From positions 1-64,000 of the forward strand of contig NZ_BNAW01000010.1 in assembly GCF_014654205.1 (NCBI RefSeq): a stretch of 64,000 nucleotides of DNA, given 5' to 3'. The stretch's first letter is position 1. Every line of letters begins with the position of its first letter. The notes under the pieces are model-generated. The model did no database searches, was not told where the DNA came from, and saw only the letters and a program-made list of their open reading frames with translations. This document shows, piece by piece, positions 24,375-33,391 of this stretch. The position numbers were made by a program, and so were the translations under genes. Source of the stretch: Amycolatopsis bullii. GTDB taxonomy: Bacteria; Actinomycetota; Actinomycetes; Mycobacteriales; Pseudonocardiaceae.

Positions 24375-25190
24375 TCAGGCCTGGCCGACCTCGAAGCGCG
24401 CGAACTTGGTCAGCGTCACGCCGGCCTCGTCGAGCAGGGCCTTGACGGTCTTCTTGTTGTCCTTGACCGACGGCTGCTCGAGCAGGACGTTGTCCTTGTA
24501 GTAGGCGTTGACCTTGCCCTCGATGATCTTCGGCATGGCCTGCTCCGGCTTGCCTTCTTCGCGGGCGGTCTGCTCGGCGATGCGGCGCTCGTTCTCGACG
24601 ATCTCGGCCGGCACCTCGTCGCGGGTCAGGTACTTGGCGCGCAGCGCGGCGACCTGCATGGCCGCACCGCGGGCGGCCTCGGCGTCGTCACCGGTGAACT
24701 CGACGAGCACACCGACGGCCGGCGGCAGGTCGGAGCCGCGGCGGTGCAGGTAGGTCGCGGTCTGGCCCTCGAAGGCCACGACGCGGCGCAGCTCGAGCTT
24801 CTCGCCGATGCGGGCCGACAGCTCCTGGACGACCTCGTTGACGGTCTTGCCGTCGAGCTCGGCACCCTTGAGCGCCTCGACGTCGGAGGTCTTCAGGGTC
24901 TTCGCGACCTCGACGATCTTCGCGGCGAGCGCCTGGAAGTCGGCGTTCTTCGCGACGAAGTCGGTCTCGGAGTCGAGCTCGATGAGGACGCCGCCGTCGC
25001 CGGTGACCAGGCCCTCGGCGGTGGCGCGCTCGGCGCGCTTGCCGACGTCCTTGGCGCCCTTGATGCGGAGGAACTCGACGGCCTTGTCGAAGTCGCCGCC
25101 GTTCTCCTCGAGGGCCTTCTTGCAGTCCATCATGCCGGCGCCGGTCATCTCGCGCAGGCGCTTCACGTCAGCGGCGGTGTAGTTCGCCAT
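24375..25190 (-). CDS. tsf: Elongation factor Ts
   Basis: This 271-residue protein starts [20 protein letters not shown] with the EF-Tu-contacting [21 protein letters not shown] at about residues 22-42. It has [21 protein letters not shown] and a dimerisation/core domain. It catalyses GDP release from EF-Tu. The length is standard for actinobacteria. It follows rpsB by 90 bp, a gap containing a very GC-rich inverted repeat on the minus strand (around 25,235-25,270). Confidence 0.98.
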   Translation of the reverse strand: MANYTAADVKRLREMTGAGMMDCKKALEENGGDFDKAVEFLRIKGAKDVGKRAERATAEGLVTGDGGVLIELDSETDFVAKNADFQALAAKIVEVAKTLKTSDVEALKGAELDGKTVNEVVQELSARIGEKLELRRVVAFEGQTATYLHRRGSDLPPAVGVLVEFTGDDAEAARGAAMQVAALRAKYLTRDEVPAEIVENERRIAEQTAREEGKPEQAMPKIIEGKVNAYYKDNVLLEQPSVKDNKKTVKALLDEAGVTLTKFARFEVGQA

Positions 25191-25280
25191 TCTGGTAAAT
25201 CCGTCCTTTGCAGGAAATCTGTGGGTTGCTACACCCGTGCGGCCGGGCCCCGGGGGCGCGGCCCCACGGGCGGTGGAGCA

Positions 25281-26156
25281 TCAGGAGGAGGCGGTCGCCT
25301 GCTCGGGAGCGGCCTCGGCCGGGGCAGCCTCGACGGCAGCGGCGGCTTCGGTCGCGTCGGCGGCGGCGGTCTCGGAGCCGGCGAGCAGCTCCTTCTCCCA
25401 CTCGGCCAGCGGCTCGTCGGAGGCGACGCCCGGCTCCGGCTTCGCGTCGGCGGACGCACCGTTGCGGCTGGAGCGCGCCATCAGACCGGCGGCCGCGGCC
25501 TCGGCGACGACCTTGGTCAGCAGCGCGGCCGAGCGGATCGCGTCGTCGTTGCCCGGGATCGGGTAGTCGACCTCGTCCGGGTCGCAGTTGGTGTCCAGGA
25601 TCGCGACGACCGGGATGTTCAGCTTCCGAGCCTCGCCGACGGCGATGTGCTCCTTCTTCGTGTCGACGATCCACACCGCGCTCGGGACCTTCGACATGTC
25701 GCGGATGCCGCCGAGGGTCTTCTCGAGCTTGTCCTTCTCGCGGGTCAGCGTCAGGATCTCGCGCTTGGTGAGGCCGGCGAAGCCGCCGGTCTGCTCCTGC
25801 GACTCGAGCTCCTTCAGGCGGAGGAGGCGCTTGTGCACGGTCTGGAAGTTGGTCAGCATGCCGCCGAGCCAGCGCTGGTTGACGTAGGGCATGCCCACGC
25901 GCGCGGCCTCGTTGGCGATGGCTTCCTGAGCCTGCTTCTTGGTGCCGACGAACATGATGGTGCCGCCGTGCGCGACGGTTTCCTTGATGAACTCGTACGC
26001 ACGGTCGATGTAGGTCAGCGTCTGCTGCAGGTCGATGATGTAGATGCCGTTGCGCTCGGTGAAGATGTAGCGCTTCATCTTCGGGTTCCACCGGCGGGTC
26101 TGGTGCCCGAAGTGCACGCCGCTGTCGAGCAGCTGCTTCATGGTGACGACGGCCAT
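25281..26156 (-). CDS. rpsB: 30S ribosomal protein S2
   Basis: This 291-residue protein starts [20 protein letters not shown]. The conserved core includes [62 protein letters not shown] and [20 protein letters not shown] with [10 protein letters not shown]. The last about 60 residues are an Ala/Glu/Pro-rich tail ([19 protein letters not shown]), common in actinobacterial S2. The frame stays open upstream to 26357, but the S2 N-terminus fixes the start. It heads the rpsB-tsf operon and has a 368-bp upstream region shared with the M23 peptidase gene. Confidence 0.98.
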   Translation of the reverse strand: MAVVTMKQLLDSGVHFGHQTRRWNPKMKRYIFTERNGIYIIDLQQTLTYIDRAYEFIKETVAHGGTIMFVGTKKQAQEAIANEAARVGMPYVNQRWLGGMLTNFQTVHKRLLRLKELESQEQTGGFAGLTKREILTLTREKDKLEKTLGGIRDMSKVPSAVWIVDTKKEHIAVGEARKLNIPVVAILDTNCDPDEVDYPIPGNDDAIRSAALLTKVVAEAAAAGLMARSSRNGASADAKPEPGVASDEPLAEWEKELLAGSETAAADATEAAAAVEAAPAEAAPEQATASS

Positions 26157-26524
26157 TGCCGGAATCACACCTCTTCTGTGTAGTGCGCGCTTCGCTTCCG
26201 CGGGCGCGCTGCTCGGTTTGTCGCTCCCGGCCGGGTGGCCGTTCGCCCTGGTGCCCGTGCCGGTGTCCGGACCCCGGAGTTGGTCGAAAACCTCCGAGGA
26301 CCGCCGGACCCCGTGCGCTCCCCCGGCTGTGTCCAGAAGGGGAACGCGCACGTGCACGCGAAGTCAGCCCGCTGAAACGGACTGCGCAGAAGATTCTACC
26401 CCCTCCCACCACCCCCTCCCCCACCGGCGGCCGCTGGGCGACGCAGTTGTCCACATCGGGTCCGGTTATCCACAGATTCGGCGCGAGCTCCCCACGACGG
26501 CCTGCGGTACCGCACGCTGGAGTC
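26157..26524. other. 368-bp divergent intergenic region rpsB / M23 peptidase
   Basis: No gene is supported here. The region carries the rpsB leader (AGAGGTGTG before the start), a C-rich stretch at 26397-26430 and, near the M23 side, two DnaA-box-like 9-mers at 26447-26455 and 26466-26474. I could not fix promoter elements with confidence. Confidence 0.6.
26447..26474 (+). promoter_or_regulatory. Pair of DnaA-box sequences
   Basis: TTGTCCACA (26447-26455, the actinobacterial consensus) and TTATCCACA (26466-26474, the E. coli consensus) lie in the same orientation 19 bp apart, 51-78 bp upstream of the M23 peptidase start. The 9-mers match DnaA boxes exactly. Paired, similarly spaced boxes recur at 33301-33327. 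Function (DnaA regulation or titration) is inferred. Confidence 0.5.
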
Positions 26525-27481
26525 ATGGAGTCGATCATGCGGGTCCGCCGGTGGGTGCCGGTGTGGGTGTTGGGCGCGTTGGCGCTGGTCATGGCGGTTT
26601 TCGGAGGGGAGTTCATGGGTGGAGACGCAGGAGTGCGAGCGCCCGGCGCGGCGGGTTGGCGGGGTGAAGCGCAGGCATCGGCGGGGCTGGGGACAGGTGC
26701 GGCCCGGACGGGCGAATTCCCGCGACCACGGGCATCGCCCGGCTTGCGAACGGGCGGCCTGGCACCACCGCCACCGGGCTCCTTGCTCGCCGGATCAGCG
26801 GCAACCGGCGAGCCGCGGGCAGACCCGCTGGCTCCACCTGCAGCAGCCCCCGCCTGGTGGCCGACCGAGGTGATGGCATCCGAGCCCCGGGCAGGTCGGC
26901 TCGCGGTCACCGCGCGTCCACCCTCGGCTGAGGGCGCAGCTTCCCTCGCGGCCGCCCAGGCACCGGCCGTGTCGTGGGCGATGGCACTCATGGCCGCCCC
27001 AGCGTGGCCACCCTCGGTCGCGGCCGAAGCCGAGACCAGCCGTCTTCTCGCGCGGCAATCGCGGCTTGCCTGGCCGTTATCACCCGTTCCGGTGATCACC
27101 AAGTACTTCGACGCCCCCGAAACGCCCTTCGGCCCCGGCCACCGCGGAGTCGACCTGGCCGCCGTACCCGGGCAGGACGTGCTGGCCGCCGATGCTGGTG
27201 TCGTCGTCTTCGCCGGTTCGGTCGGCGGGCGGCCCGTACTTTCCGTCGACCACGACGGTGGGCTGCGGACCACCTACGAGCCTGTGGTCCCGAAAGTGGC
27301 CGTGGGCGAGCAGGTCTTCCGAGGCCAGGTGCTCGGCACCGTCGTCGCCGGGCATCCCGGCTGCTCGGTGGCGGCCTGCCTGCACTGGGGCGTGCGGCGG
27401 GGTGAGGAGTACGTCGATCCCCTCGCACTGACCGGCGAGGTGGGCGAATACCGGCTCAAGCCGTGGGGAGGTGGTCGGTGA
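26525..27481 (+). CDS. M23-family (LytM-type) peptidoglycan endopeptidase-like protein
   Basis: This 318-residue protein starts MESIMRVRRWVPVWVLGALALVM; an ATG at 26537 is an alternative start. One N-terminal hydrophobic segment acts as signal or anchor. A long Ala/Pro-rich linker (residues about 35-185) leads to the LytM domain: ITKYFDAPETPFGPGHRGVDLAA (H and D zinc ligands), GVVVFAGSVGGRPVLSVDH, GLRTTYEPV and the third-ligand region CLHWGVRR. It acts outside the membrane on cross-bridges. The location next to rpsB and convergent with whiG is conserved in related actinobacteria. Paired DnaA boxes lie upstream. Confidence 0.9.
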   Translation: MESIMRVRRWVPVWVLGALALVMAVFGGEFMGGDAGVRAPGAAGWRGEAQASAGLGTGAARTGEFPRPRASPGLRTGGLAPPPPGSLLAGSAATGEPRADPLAPPAAAPAWWPTEVMASEPRAGRLAVTARPPSAEGAASLAAAQAPAVSWAMALMAAPAWPPSVAAEAETSRLLARQSRLAWPLSPVPVITKYFDAPETPFGPGHRGVDLAAVPGQDVLAADAGVVVFAGSVGGRPVLSVDHDGGLRTTYEPVVPKVAVGEQVFRGQVLGTVVAGHPGCSVAACLHWGVRRGEEYVDPLALTGEVGEYRLKPWGGGR

Positions 27482-28330
27482 TCAGGCGCCGGTCTGCTCG
27501 ACCAGCTTGGCGCGCAGCCGCATGACCGCACGCGTGTGCAGCTGGCTCACCCGCGACTCCGTGACGCCCAGGACCTTGCCGATCTCGGCGAGGGTCAGGC
27601 TTTCGAAGTAGTAGAGGCTGACCACGATCTTGTCCCGCTCGGTGAGCTGCGCGATCGCCTGGGCGAGCTGGCGGCGGTTGTCCTGGTCGACGAGCACCGC
27701 CACCGGGTCGACGGCGTCGTCGTCGGGCAGCGTGTCGACCAGCGAGCCGCTGTCCTTGCCCGCGGCCACCAGGTCCTCCAGCGCGACGACGCTGGTCAGC
27801 TGCAGCTGGCCGTAGAAGTCGCGCAGGTCGTCGAGGCCGATGCCGAGTTCGGCGGCGAGTTCCGCGTCGGTCGGGGTGCGGTGCAGGCGGGCGCCGAGGC
27901 GCTCCATCGCGCGCTCGGCCTCCTTGGCCTTGCTGCGGACCGCGCGCGGCACCCAGTCCTGCGAACGGAGGTCGTCGAGGATCGCGCCGCGGATGCGCTG
28001 CATCGCGTACGTCTCGAAGCGCAGGCCGCGCTCGGGGTCGAACTTCTCGATCGCGTCGACGAGCCCGAAAATGCCCGACTGCACGAGGTCGCCGACGTCG
28101 ATGTGGGTGGGCAGCCCGGTGCCGACCCGACCGGCGACGTACTTGACGAGCGGGGCGTAGTGCAGCACGAGCCGATCGCGCGACGCCTGGTCCGGGCTGT
28201 CGGCGAACTGCTGCCACAGAGCGGCGATCCCGGCGTCGACGTCGTAGCCGGCCCGGGCTTCCGCGGGCGCGGCAGCCTCACCGTGAGTGGTCACTCCGGC
28301 GGCTTCGGTCACGTGCGGGCCTGCGGTCAT
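27482..28330 (-). CDS. whiG: FliA/WhiG-type RNA polymerase sigma factor
   Basis: This sigma-28 family protein has region 2 (LVLHYAPLVKYVAGRVGTGL, GLVDAIEKFDPERGLRFETYA, RIRGAILDDLRSQDWVPRAVR), region 3 and region 4 (LTERDKIVVSLYYFESLTLA, EIGKVLGVTESRVSQLHTRA). WhiG initiates sporulation in Streptomyces; the same factor drives flagellar genes elsewhere. The frame is open to ATG 28465, but codons between 28465 and 28331 have only about 73 percent G/C at wobble positions, and WhiG is normally about 280 residues. I therefore prefer ATG 28330 (MTAGPHVTEAAG, 282 residues). It follows xerC on the same strand. Confidence 0.88.
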   Translation of the reverse strand: MTAGPHVTEAAGVTTHGEAAAPAEARAGYDVDAGIAALWQQFADSPDQASRDRLVLHYAPLVKYVAGRVGTGLPTHIDVGDLVQSGIFGLVDAIEKFDPERGLRFETYAMQRIRGAILDDLRSQDWVPRAVRSKAKEAERAMERLGARLHRTPTDAELAAELGIGLDDLRDFYGQLQLTSVVALEDLVAAGKDSGSLVDTLPDDDAVDPVAVLVDQDNRRQLAQAIAQLTERDKIVVSLYYFESLTLAEIGKVLGVTESRVSQLHTRAVMRLRAKLVEQTGA

Positions 28331-28439
28331 CGCACAGTCGTTCTCGGCATGCGGCTCAGTGTTGTCTCCGTGCTCGTGCGGATGCGCGTGCGCCGCCGGT
28401 CCTGCTGGTGACGACCCCGGCGAGCCTCCCCGGACCGCC

Positions 28440-29420
28440 TCAGGCCCTGGGGTGCGCTCGGTCATGGATCGCTTTCAACCGATCGACGGTCACATGAGTG
28501 TAGAGCTGCGTCGTGGCAAGCGTAGCGTGACCAAGCAGTTCCTGAACGCTCCTGAGATCGGCACCCCCTTCGAGCAGATGCGTCGCGGCGGAATGCCGCA
28601 GGCCGTGAGGCCCCATGTCGAGTGCTCCGGGCACGGCCGTGACGGCGTCGTGCACGACGCGCCGCACCGCGCGCGGATCGACGCGTTTGCCCCGGACACC
28701 CACGAAAAGCGCGCGCTCGGCGCTCTCACCACCGCTTTCGGCGATGATCTTCGGCCGCCCCTCGTCGATCCAGTCCGCGAGCGCCTCCGCCGCCGGAACG
28801 CCGAACGGGACGACGCGTTCCTTGCCGCCCTTCCCCAGCACCGTCACGACACGACGGGAGAAGTCGGCCCCGCTGACGTCCAGCCCGCACAACTCGGACA
28901 CGCGGATGCCGGTGGCGTAGAGCAGCTCGACGATCGCGCGATCACGCAGGGCGACCGGATCGCGTTGCGCCGCGCCGGCGGCCGACGCCTGCATGACCTC
29001 TCCCGCCTGCCCGGCGCGCAGCACCCCGGGCAGGGTCCGGTGCGCCCGCGGCGCCGCGAGCCGGCCACCCGGGTCCGTGGCCAGGACACCGGTGCGGTGA
29101 GCCCACGCGGTGAACGTCCGGGCCGACGCGGCCCGCCGGGCGAGCGTCGTCCGGCTCGCCCCGCCGGACTGCTGGGCGGCGAGCCACGCCCGCAGCCGGG
29201 CGAGGTCCAGCTCCGCGACCTCGCTGCCACCGTCCACCACGAAGCCCAGCAGCGACACCGCATCACCGACGTACGCCCGGACGGTGTGCGCGGACAGCCC
29301 GCGTTCGAGCCCGAGGTGCCGTTCGTAGGCGGTGACGACGGCCCGCACGGGCTCGGGCAACGCGGCCCGGAGCGCGCGCAGGTCGGGACGGCGGGCCCGG
29401 CCGGAGCGTGGTGGCGGCAT
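28440..29420 (-). CDS. xerC: Tyrosine recombinase XerC
   Basis: This 326-residue protein starts [20 protein letters not shown]. The N-terminal SAM-like core-binding domain ([20 protein letters not shown]) is followed by the catalytic domain. The latter has Arg in [12 protein letters not shown], Lys in [12 protein letters not shown], the [15 protein letters not shown] box and [16 protein letters not shown] with the nucleophilic Tyr. All six catalytic positions are present. It resolves chromosome dimers at dif with XerD. It sits between dprA and whiG. A GTG three codons earlier (29,429) is an alternative start. Confidence 0.95.
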   Translation of the reverse strand: MPPPRSGRARRPDLRALRAALPEPVRAVVTAYERHLGLERGLSAHTVRAYVGDAVSLLGFVVDGGSEVAELDLARLRAWLAAQQSGGASRTTLARRAASARTFTAWAHRTGVLATDPGGRLAAPRAHRTLPGVLRAGQAGEVMQASAAGAAQRDPVALRDRAIVELLYATGIRVSELCGLDVSGADFSRRVVTVLGKGGKERVVPFGVPAAEALADWIDEGRPKIIAESGGESAERALFVGVRGKRVDPRAVRRVVHDAVTAVPGALDMGPHGLRHSAATHLLEGGADLRSVQELLGHATLATTQLYTHVTVDRLKAIHDRAHPRA

Positions 29421-29523
29421 GGATGTCACGCTGCGCGAACAACCGCCTTCGGTCAAGGATCGCCACGCGGACCCACCGGACCGGCCGAACGCCGACGACG
29501 GTTTCGCCCGGATTTCGTCGTGG

Positions 29524-30666
29524 TCACGCGCTTTCCTTCCGTCGTCGCCAGCCGGACTCCCCGCGGACGGCGAATCCGTCGATTTCCAGTGCGGGCAGCA
29601 GCGCCCGCACCCGCCGCAACGGGAGGCCGGATTCGGCCGCGACCTCGACGTCGGACCGGTCGGCGCGCACGGCCAGTGCTTCGAAGGCGCGCAACGCGTC
29701 GGGCCCCAGCCGGTCGGTACGCCGTTTCGGCCGGTCCGAGACGGTGTCCTCGGCGACGCCGAACCGACCGACGGTCTCGAGGACTTCGTCGACGGTCGAG
29801 ACCAGCGTCGCTTTGGCGTCGCGGATCAGGTCGTGACAACCGATCGACATCCCCGACGACACCGGCCCGGGCAGGGCCATCACCACCTTGCCGAAGGCAC
29901 CGGCGGTGCCGGCGGTGTTGCGGGCACCGCTGCGCCGTCCCGCCTCGACCACCAGGGTGCCCTCGGTGAGGGCGGCGATGAGCCGGTTGCGGACGAGGAA
30001 GCGGTGCCGCGCCGGCGTGGTACCCGGCGGGTATTCGCTGACGACGGCGCCGCCGGAGCGGACGATCCGGTTCAGCAATCCGACGTGCCCCGCCGGATAG
30101 CCGCCATCGACAGCGCACCCCAGCACCGCAACGGTGACGCCCTCCGCGGCGAGCGCGCCTCGGTGCGCCGCCCCGTCGATGCCGTAGGCGGCACCCGAGA
30201 AAACGGGCACACCCCGGCTCGCCAGCCCGTAGGCGAGCTCGGCGGCGTGGTGTTCGCCGTATTCAGTCGCGGCACGGGCGCCGACGATGGCCACAGCCCG
30301 ATCGGCAGCGGTGCCGAGCGCAACATCTCCGGCAACCCACAACGCCAAAGGCTGCACGGCTTCGGCGACGCCATGCTGCGCCGCGAGGTCGATTGCGTGC
30401 AGCGGCCAGCCCGGCCACTCGTCGTCCTCGGGCACGACCAGACGAGCGCCGGCCGCGGCGGCCCGGCTGAAGTCCTGGCTGACGAGGTCGTAGTCCCGTC
30501 GCGCCTCGGTCGCCTTGAGCACCTCGTCCGGGCAGTCGCCCCGCCGAACCCGCGCGGCCGCCTCGATCGGCTCATGCTCGGCAACGAACGCGACGAGGGC
30601 CGGCGCCGGTGGTTCGGCCACCCGCAGCAGGTACGCGCGAGCCCGCCGCAATTCATCCGAACTCAT
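29524..30666 (-). CDS. dprA: DNA-processing protein DprA
   Basis: This 380-residue protein has an N-terminal helical region ([30 protein letters not shown]), then the Rossmann-like domain ([60 protein letters not shown]) and a C-terminal winged helix ([20 protein letters not shown]). DprA binds incoming single-stranded DNA and loads RecA. The usual SGxARGID reads SGAAYGID here, Tyr for Arg. The ATG overlaps the stop of the repeat gene upstream (ATGA), and its first 30 residues are the parent of the repeats in that gene. Confidence 0.95.
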   Translation of the reverse strand: MSSDELRRARAYLLRVAEPPAPALVAFVAEHEPIEAAARVRRGDCPDEVLKATEARRDYDLVSQDFSRAAAAGARLVVPEDDEWPGWPLHAIDLAAQHGVAEAVQPLALWVAGDVALGTAADRAVAIVGARAATEYGEHHAAELAYGLASRGVPVFSGAAYGIDGAAHRGALAAEGVTVAVLGCAVDGGYPAGHVGLLNRIVRSGGAVVSEYPPGTTPARHRFLVRNRLIAALTEGTLVVEAGRRSGARNTAGTAGAFGKVVMALPGPVSSGMSIGCHDLIRDAKATLVSTVDEVLETVGRFGVAEDTVSDRPKRRTDRLGPDALRAFEALAVRADRSDVEVAAESGLPLRRVRALLPALEIDGFAVRGESGWRRRKESA

Positions 30667-31290
30667 GCCGCCACCCGCTCTCCGACGGCCAACTGCGGCG
30701 CCGACCTGCAGCCGCCCACGGACACGACGCCAGCCCGCGGTGGGGGCTTAGTCGCCCGCTCCTGAAGACTCACCGCCCCGCGCTCGGAGACGAGGACGAC
30801 CGCAGCAGTTGCAGGTGAGTGAGCCACCCGCAACGGGAAACTCCGCGGCCGCTCCAACTCCCCCACGGCCCTGCGCTCGGCAACGACTACCGCGACGGGC
30901 GCCGCTGGCCCAGCCACTCGCAACGGGAAGGCCCGCATCAGCTCCGACCCAACCGCGGCCACGCGATCGGAGAAGGCGGCAGGCGTCGGCGGCTCGGCGA
31001 CCCGAAACAAGCAGGCTCGCACCCGCTCCACCCCAACCGCCGCTACGCGCTCAGCCACGACGATCGCGGCGGGCATCGGTGGCTCGGCGACGCGCAGCGG
31101 GAAGGCGTGCGCCCGTTCCCATTCCTCCGCGGCCACGCGCTCGATCAGGAAGGCGACCGCGGCCTGCGCCGGTGCCTCAGCCACCCGCAACGGGAAGGCT
31201 CGCGCCCGCTCGAACTCGACCGCAGCCAGCCGTTCGGCGACGGCGGCAGGCGTCGGTGGCTCGGCGACGTGCAGGAGGGAGACTCTGGGC
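30620..31290 (-). repeat. Degenerate tandem repeat, about 82-94 bp unit (RVAEPP repeat)
   Basis: On the plus strand a motif like CCCGCAACGGGAAGGC recurs near 30620 (inside dprA), 30828, 30919, 31001, 31091, 31185 and 31267. The spacing is 82-94 bp apart from a 208-bp gap before the first. On the minus strand each unit encodes about 27-31 residues of consensus RARAFPLRVAEPPxPAA followed by AERVAAvgxE. Units differ by many substitutions and small in-frame length changes but keep one reading frame, so the array is old and has been under coding constraint. Confidence 0.8.
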
Positions 31291-31313
31291 CGCCGCGAGG
31301 TGAGGGGGCTCAT
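30663..31313 (-). CDS. Repeat protein between comM and dprA, made of copies of the DprA N-terminus
   Basis: This 216-residue ORF starts at ATG 31313 (MSPLTSRRPRVSLLHVAEPP), overlapping the comM stop, and ends at a TGA overlapping the dprA start: ATGA coupling on both sides. Six repeats of RARAFPLRVAEPPxPAA-type sequence fill residues about 10-180. The tail ([13 protein letters not shown]) mirrors the ComM C-terminus (SALAFRERVAA). There is no signal peptide or membrane segment; composition is Ala/Val/Arg/Glu/Pro. G/C at wobble positions is high and the frame has no interruption, which supports translation. I know of no named family. It appears to be a duplicated and expanded comM/dprA junction. 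Confidence 0.7.
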   Translation of the reverse strand: MSPLTSRRPRVSLLHVAEPPTPAAVAERLAAVEFERARAFPLRVAEAPAQAAVAFLIERVAAEEWERAHAFPLRVAEPPMPAAIVVAERVAAVGVERVRACLFRVAEPPTPAAFSDRVAAVGSELMRAFPLRVAGPAAPVAVVVAERRAVGELERPRSFPLRVAHSPATAAVVLVSERGAVSLQERATKPPPRAGVVSVGGCRSAPQLAVGERVAA

Positions 31314-32821
31314 GCCGCCACTCGCTCTCGGAAGGCCAAGGCCGAGCTGACTTGGTCGGCGCCCGGGCGGGCCTCGCCGTCCAGGTCGGCCAAGGTCCAG
31401 GCGATGCGCAAGCAGCGGTCGGCGCCGCGGCCGCTCAGGGCGCCTCGGTCCATTGCGCGGTCCAGCAGGATCGTTGCGTCGGCGGGCAAGGCGAACTGGC
31501 GGCGGAGGGCCGGCCCGGGCACCTCCGAGTTGGACAGCCAGCCGTGTTCGCGCCAGCGGTGGGCCGCTCGTTCGCGGGCTGTGAAAACTCGCTGACGGAC
31601 CGTCTCCGATGACTCCGCCGCGCCGGTGTCGTGCGCCGTGATTGCGCTCAGCGGCCGCAACCGGACCCTCAGGTCGACGCGATCGAGCAGCGGTCCCGAG
31701 AGCTTGGCGAGGTAGCGGCGGCGGGCGCTCGGCGAACACACGCAGTCCGCATCCTTCGGCGGCGCGCACGCGCACGGGTTGGTCGCGAGGACCAGCTGGA
31801 ACCGCGCGGGGTAGGTGATCGATCCCTTGACCCGGGAAATGCGCACTTCGCCCTCTTCGAGGACCGTCCGGAGCGACTCGAGGCACTGGCTGCCGAACTC
31901 GCAGACCTCGTCGAGGAACAACACGCCGCGGTGGGCCCGGCTGATCGCGCCCGGCGCGGCGAGTCCGCTGCCGCCGCCGATCAGCGCCGGTACGGAGATC
32001 GAATAGTGCGGGGCGACGAACGGCGGGATGGTGACCAGCGGCGAGGACTTCGACAGCGAACCGTCGACCGAGTGGACCGCGGTGACCTCCAGGGACTCCT
32101 CCGGCGTCAGCTGCGGGAGGAGTCCGGGCAGCCGCTTCGCCAGCATCGTCTTGCCCACCCCGGGCGGACCGGTGAGGAGGAGGTGGTGCCCGCCCGCCGC
32201 GGCGACCTCCAGAGCCCAGCGCGCCTCCGGCTGGCCGACGACGTCCGCGAGGTCCGGCACGTCCGGCGGGGTCACCGGGCCGGGTGGCTCCGGGTGGGCC
32301 AGCTCGGCTTCGCGATTCAGCCACGCCACGAAGTCCCGCAGGTGCGGCGCGCCCGCGACTTCGATGCCGTCCACGAGGGCGGCCTCGACGAGGGAGTCCG
32401 TCGGCACGACGGCTCGTCCGTACCCCGCCGCCCGGGCCGCCAGCAGGCCCGGGAGGATGCCGCGGACCGCGCGGATCCGGCCGTCCAGGGCGAGTTCGCC
32501 GAGCAACACGGTGCCGAGCAGCCGGGTGGCGGGGACCGCCCCCGATGCCGCGAGCACCGCCGCCGCGATGCCGAGGTCGAAGGCGGAGCCCATCTTGGGC
32601 AGGTTCGCCGGGGACAGGCCGAGCGTGACCTTGCCGTCGGGCCACGGCTGCCCGGAATTGCGGACGGCGGACCGGACGCGGTCCTTGGCCTCGCGCAACC
32701 CGGCGTCGGGCAGGCCCACCAGGGTGATCCGGCTCAGGCCGCCACCGAGGTCGGCCTCGATCTCGATCACCCGGCCGTTGATGCCGAGGAGACCGGCCGA
32801 CCAAGCTTTGGCGATGGGCAT
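31310..32821 (-). CDS. comM: ComM/YifB-family Mg-chelatase-like AAA+ ATPase
   Basis: This 503-residue protein starts MPIAKAWSAGLLGINGRVIE. A Lon-like N-terminal domain (LSRITLVGLPDAGLREAKDRVRSA in part, KVTLGLSPANLPKMGSAFDLGIA) is followed by the AAA+ module. Walker A is LLLTGPPGVGKTMLAKRLPG, Walker B is HRGVLFLDEVCEFG, and a Cys cluster lies at CACAPPKDADCVCSP. ComM is a hexameric branch-migration helicase used in natural transformation. Its ATG overlaps the yraN stop (TGATG) and its TGA overlaps the repeat gene start, so yraN-comM-repeat gene-dprA form one coupled unit. Confidence 0.95.
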   Translation of the reverse strand: MPIAKAWSAGLLGINGRVIEIEADLGGGLSRITLVGLPDAGLREAKDRVRSAVRNSGQPWPDGKVTLGLSPANLPKMGSAFDLGIAAAVLAASGAVPATRLLGTVLLGELALDGRIRAVRGILPGLLAARAAGYGRAVVPTDSLVEAALVDGIEVAGAPHLRDFVAWLNREAELAHPEPPGPVTPPDVPDLADVVGQPEARWALEVAAAGGHHLLLTGPPGVGKTMLAKRLPGLLPQLTPEESLEVTAVHSVDGSLSKSSPLVTIPPFVAPHYSISVPALIGGGSGLAAPGAISRAHRGVLFLDEVCEFGSQCLESLRTVLEEGEVRISRVKGSITYPARFQLVLATNPCACAPPKDADCVCSPSARRRYLAKLSGPLLDRVDLRVRLRPLSAITAHDTGAAESSETVRQRVFTARERAAHRWREHGWLSNSEVPGPALRRQFALPADATILLDRAMDRGALSGRGADRCLRIAWTLADLDGEARPGADQVSSALAFRERVAA

Positions 32822-33198
32822 CAGAACGCCGCCTCGATGTGCTGGAGCTGCGGCCGGGTGCCCGGCTCGGCGAGGATCGTGACGACGTCGTAGCGGACCG
32901 GGCACCAGCCGAGGCGGAACTCGCGGAGCCAGCGCTGGGCGGCTCGGCGGATGCGACCGGCTTTCTCCTCGGTGACCGTCTCCGTCGGGAGGCCGAATTC
33001 GGTGCCGGAGCGGGTCTTCACCTCGCACACGATGATGCGGGTGCGGTCGGTGAAGACGAGGTCCAGCTCGCCTTCGCGGCAGCGCCAGTTGCGGGCCAGC
33101 AGGACGAGGCCGCGCTCGCGGAGGTAGCCGAGGGCGATGTCCTCGCCCCAGGCGCCCAGATCTCGGCGGTGTCTTGCGAGCTCGTCGGTGCCCGTCAT
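32821..33198 (-). CDS. YraN/UPF0102 family nuclease-fold protein
   Basis: This 125-residue protein starts MTGTDELARHRRDLGAWGED. The PD-(D/E)XK-like pattern is GEDIALGYLRERGLVLLARN, then CREGELDLVFTD and IIVCEVKTRSGTEFG (acidic residue and ExK). UPF0102 proteins resemble Holliday-junction resolvases but have no proven activity in most species. AGGGGCG precedes the start; the frame is open further up, but that part is not family-like. It is first in the yraN-comM-repeat-dprA-xerC series. About 100-130 bp upstream lie two DnaA boxes. Confidence 0.92.
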   Translation of the reverse strand: MTGTDELARHRRDLGAWGEDIALGYLRERGLVLLARNWRCREGELDLVFTDRTRIIVCEVKTRSGTEFGLPTETVTEEKAGRIRRAAQRWLREFRLGWCPVRYDVVTILAEPGTRPQLQHIEAAF

Positions 33199-33300
33199 CG
33201 TGTTCGCCCCTCGTCGGTTCCGCATCCGTTCGGTCACGGTGCGTGTGCCTTCGACGATGCCAGCGGGCGGACGGGGCTCACCAGACCCGGATCGTGGAGC

Positions 33301-33327
33301 TGTGGACAACCGGGGCGTTGTGGACAA
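33301..33327 (-). promoter_or_regulatory. Pair of DnaA-box sequences upstream of yraN-comM-dprA
   Basis: TGTGGACAA occurs at 33301-33309 and 33319-33327, 18 bp apart, within a longer repeat TGTGGACAACCGG. Read on the minus strand each is TTGTCCACA, the actinobacterial DnaA-box consensus, facing the yraN start 103 bp away. The identity of the 9-mers is exact; DnaA control of the competence/recombination operon is inference. Confidence 0.5.
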
Positions 33328-33391
33328 CCGGTCCACGGAAGACCGCCGCACCGCCCGAACTGTCGGCGGGACGTGCTACCGGACCGGACAA

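Noticed and set aside
25200..25280. Ribosomal-protein autoregulatory leader between rpsB and tsf
   Set aside because: GC-rich inverted repeats are present, but I cannot separate a structured element from base composition.
31314..32804. Extension of the repeat protein upstream as a 713-residue protein
   Set aside because: The upstream part is an out-of-frame reading of comM, is Arg/Pro/Gly-rich and unlike the repeats; the ATG at 31313 coupled to the comM stop is the sensible start.
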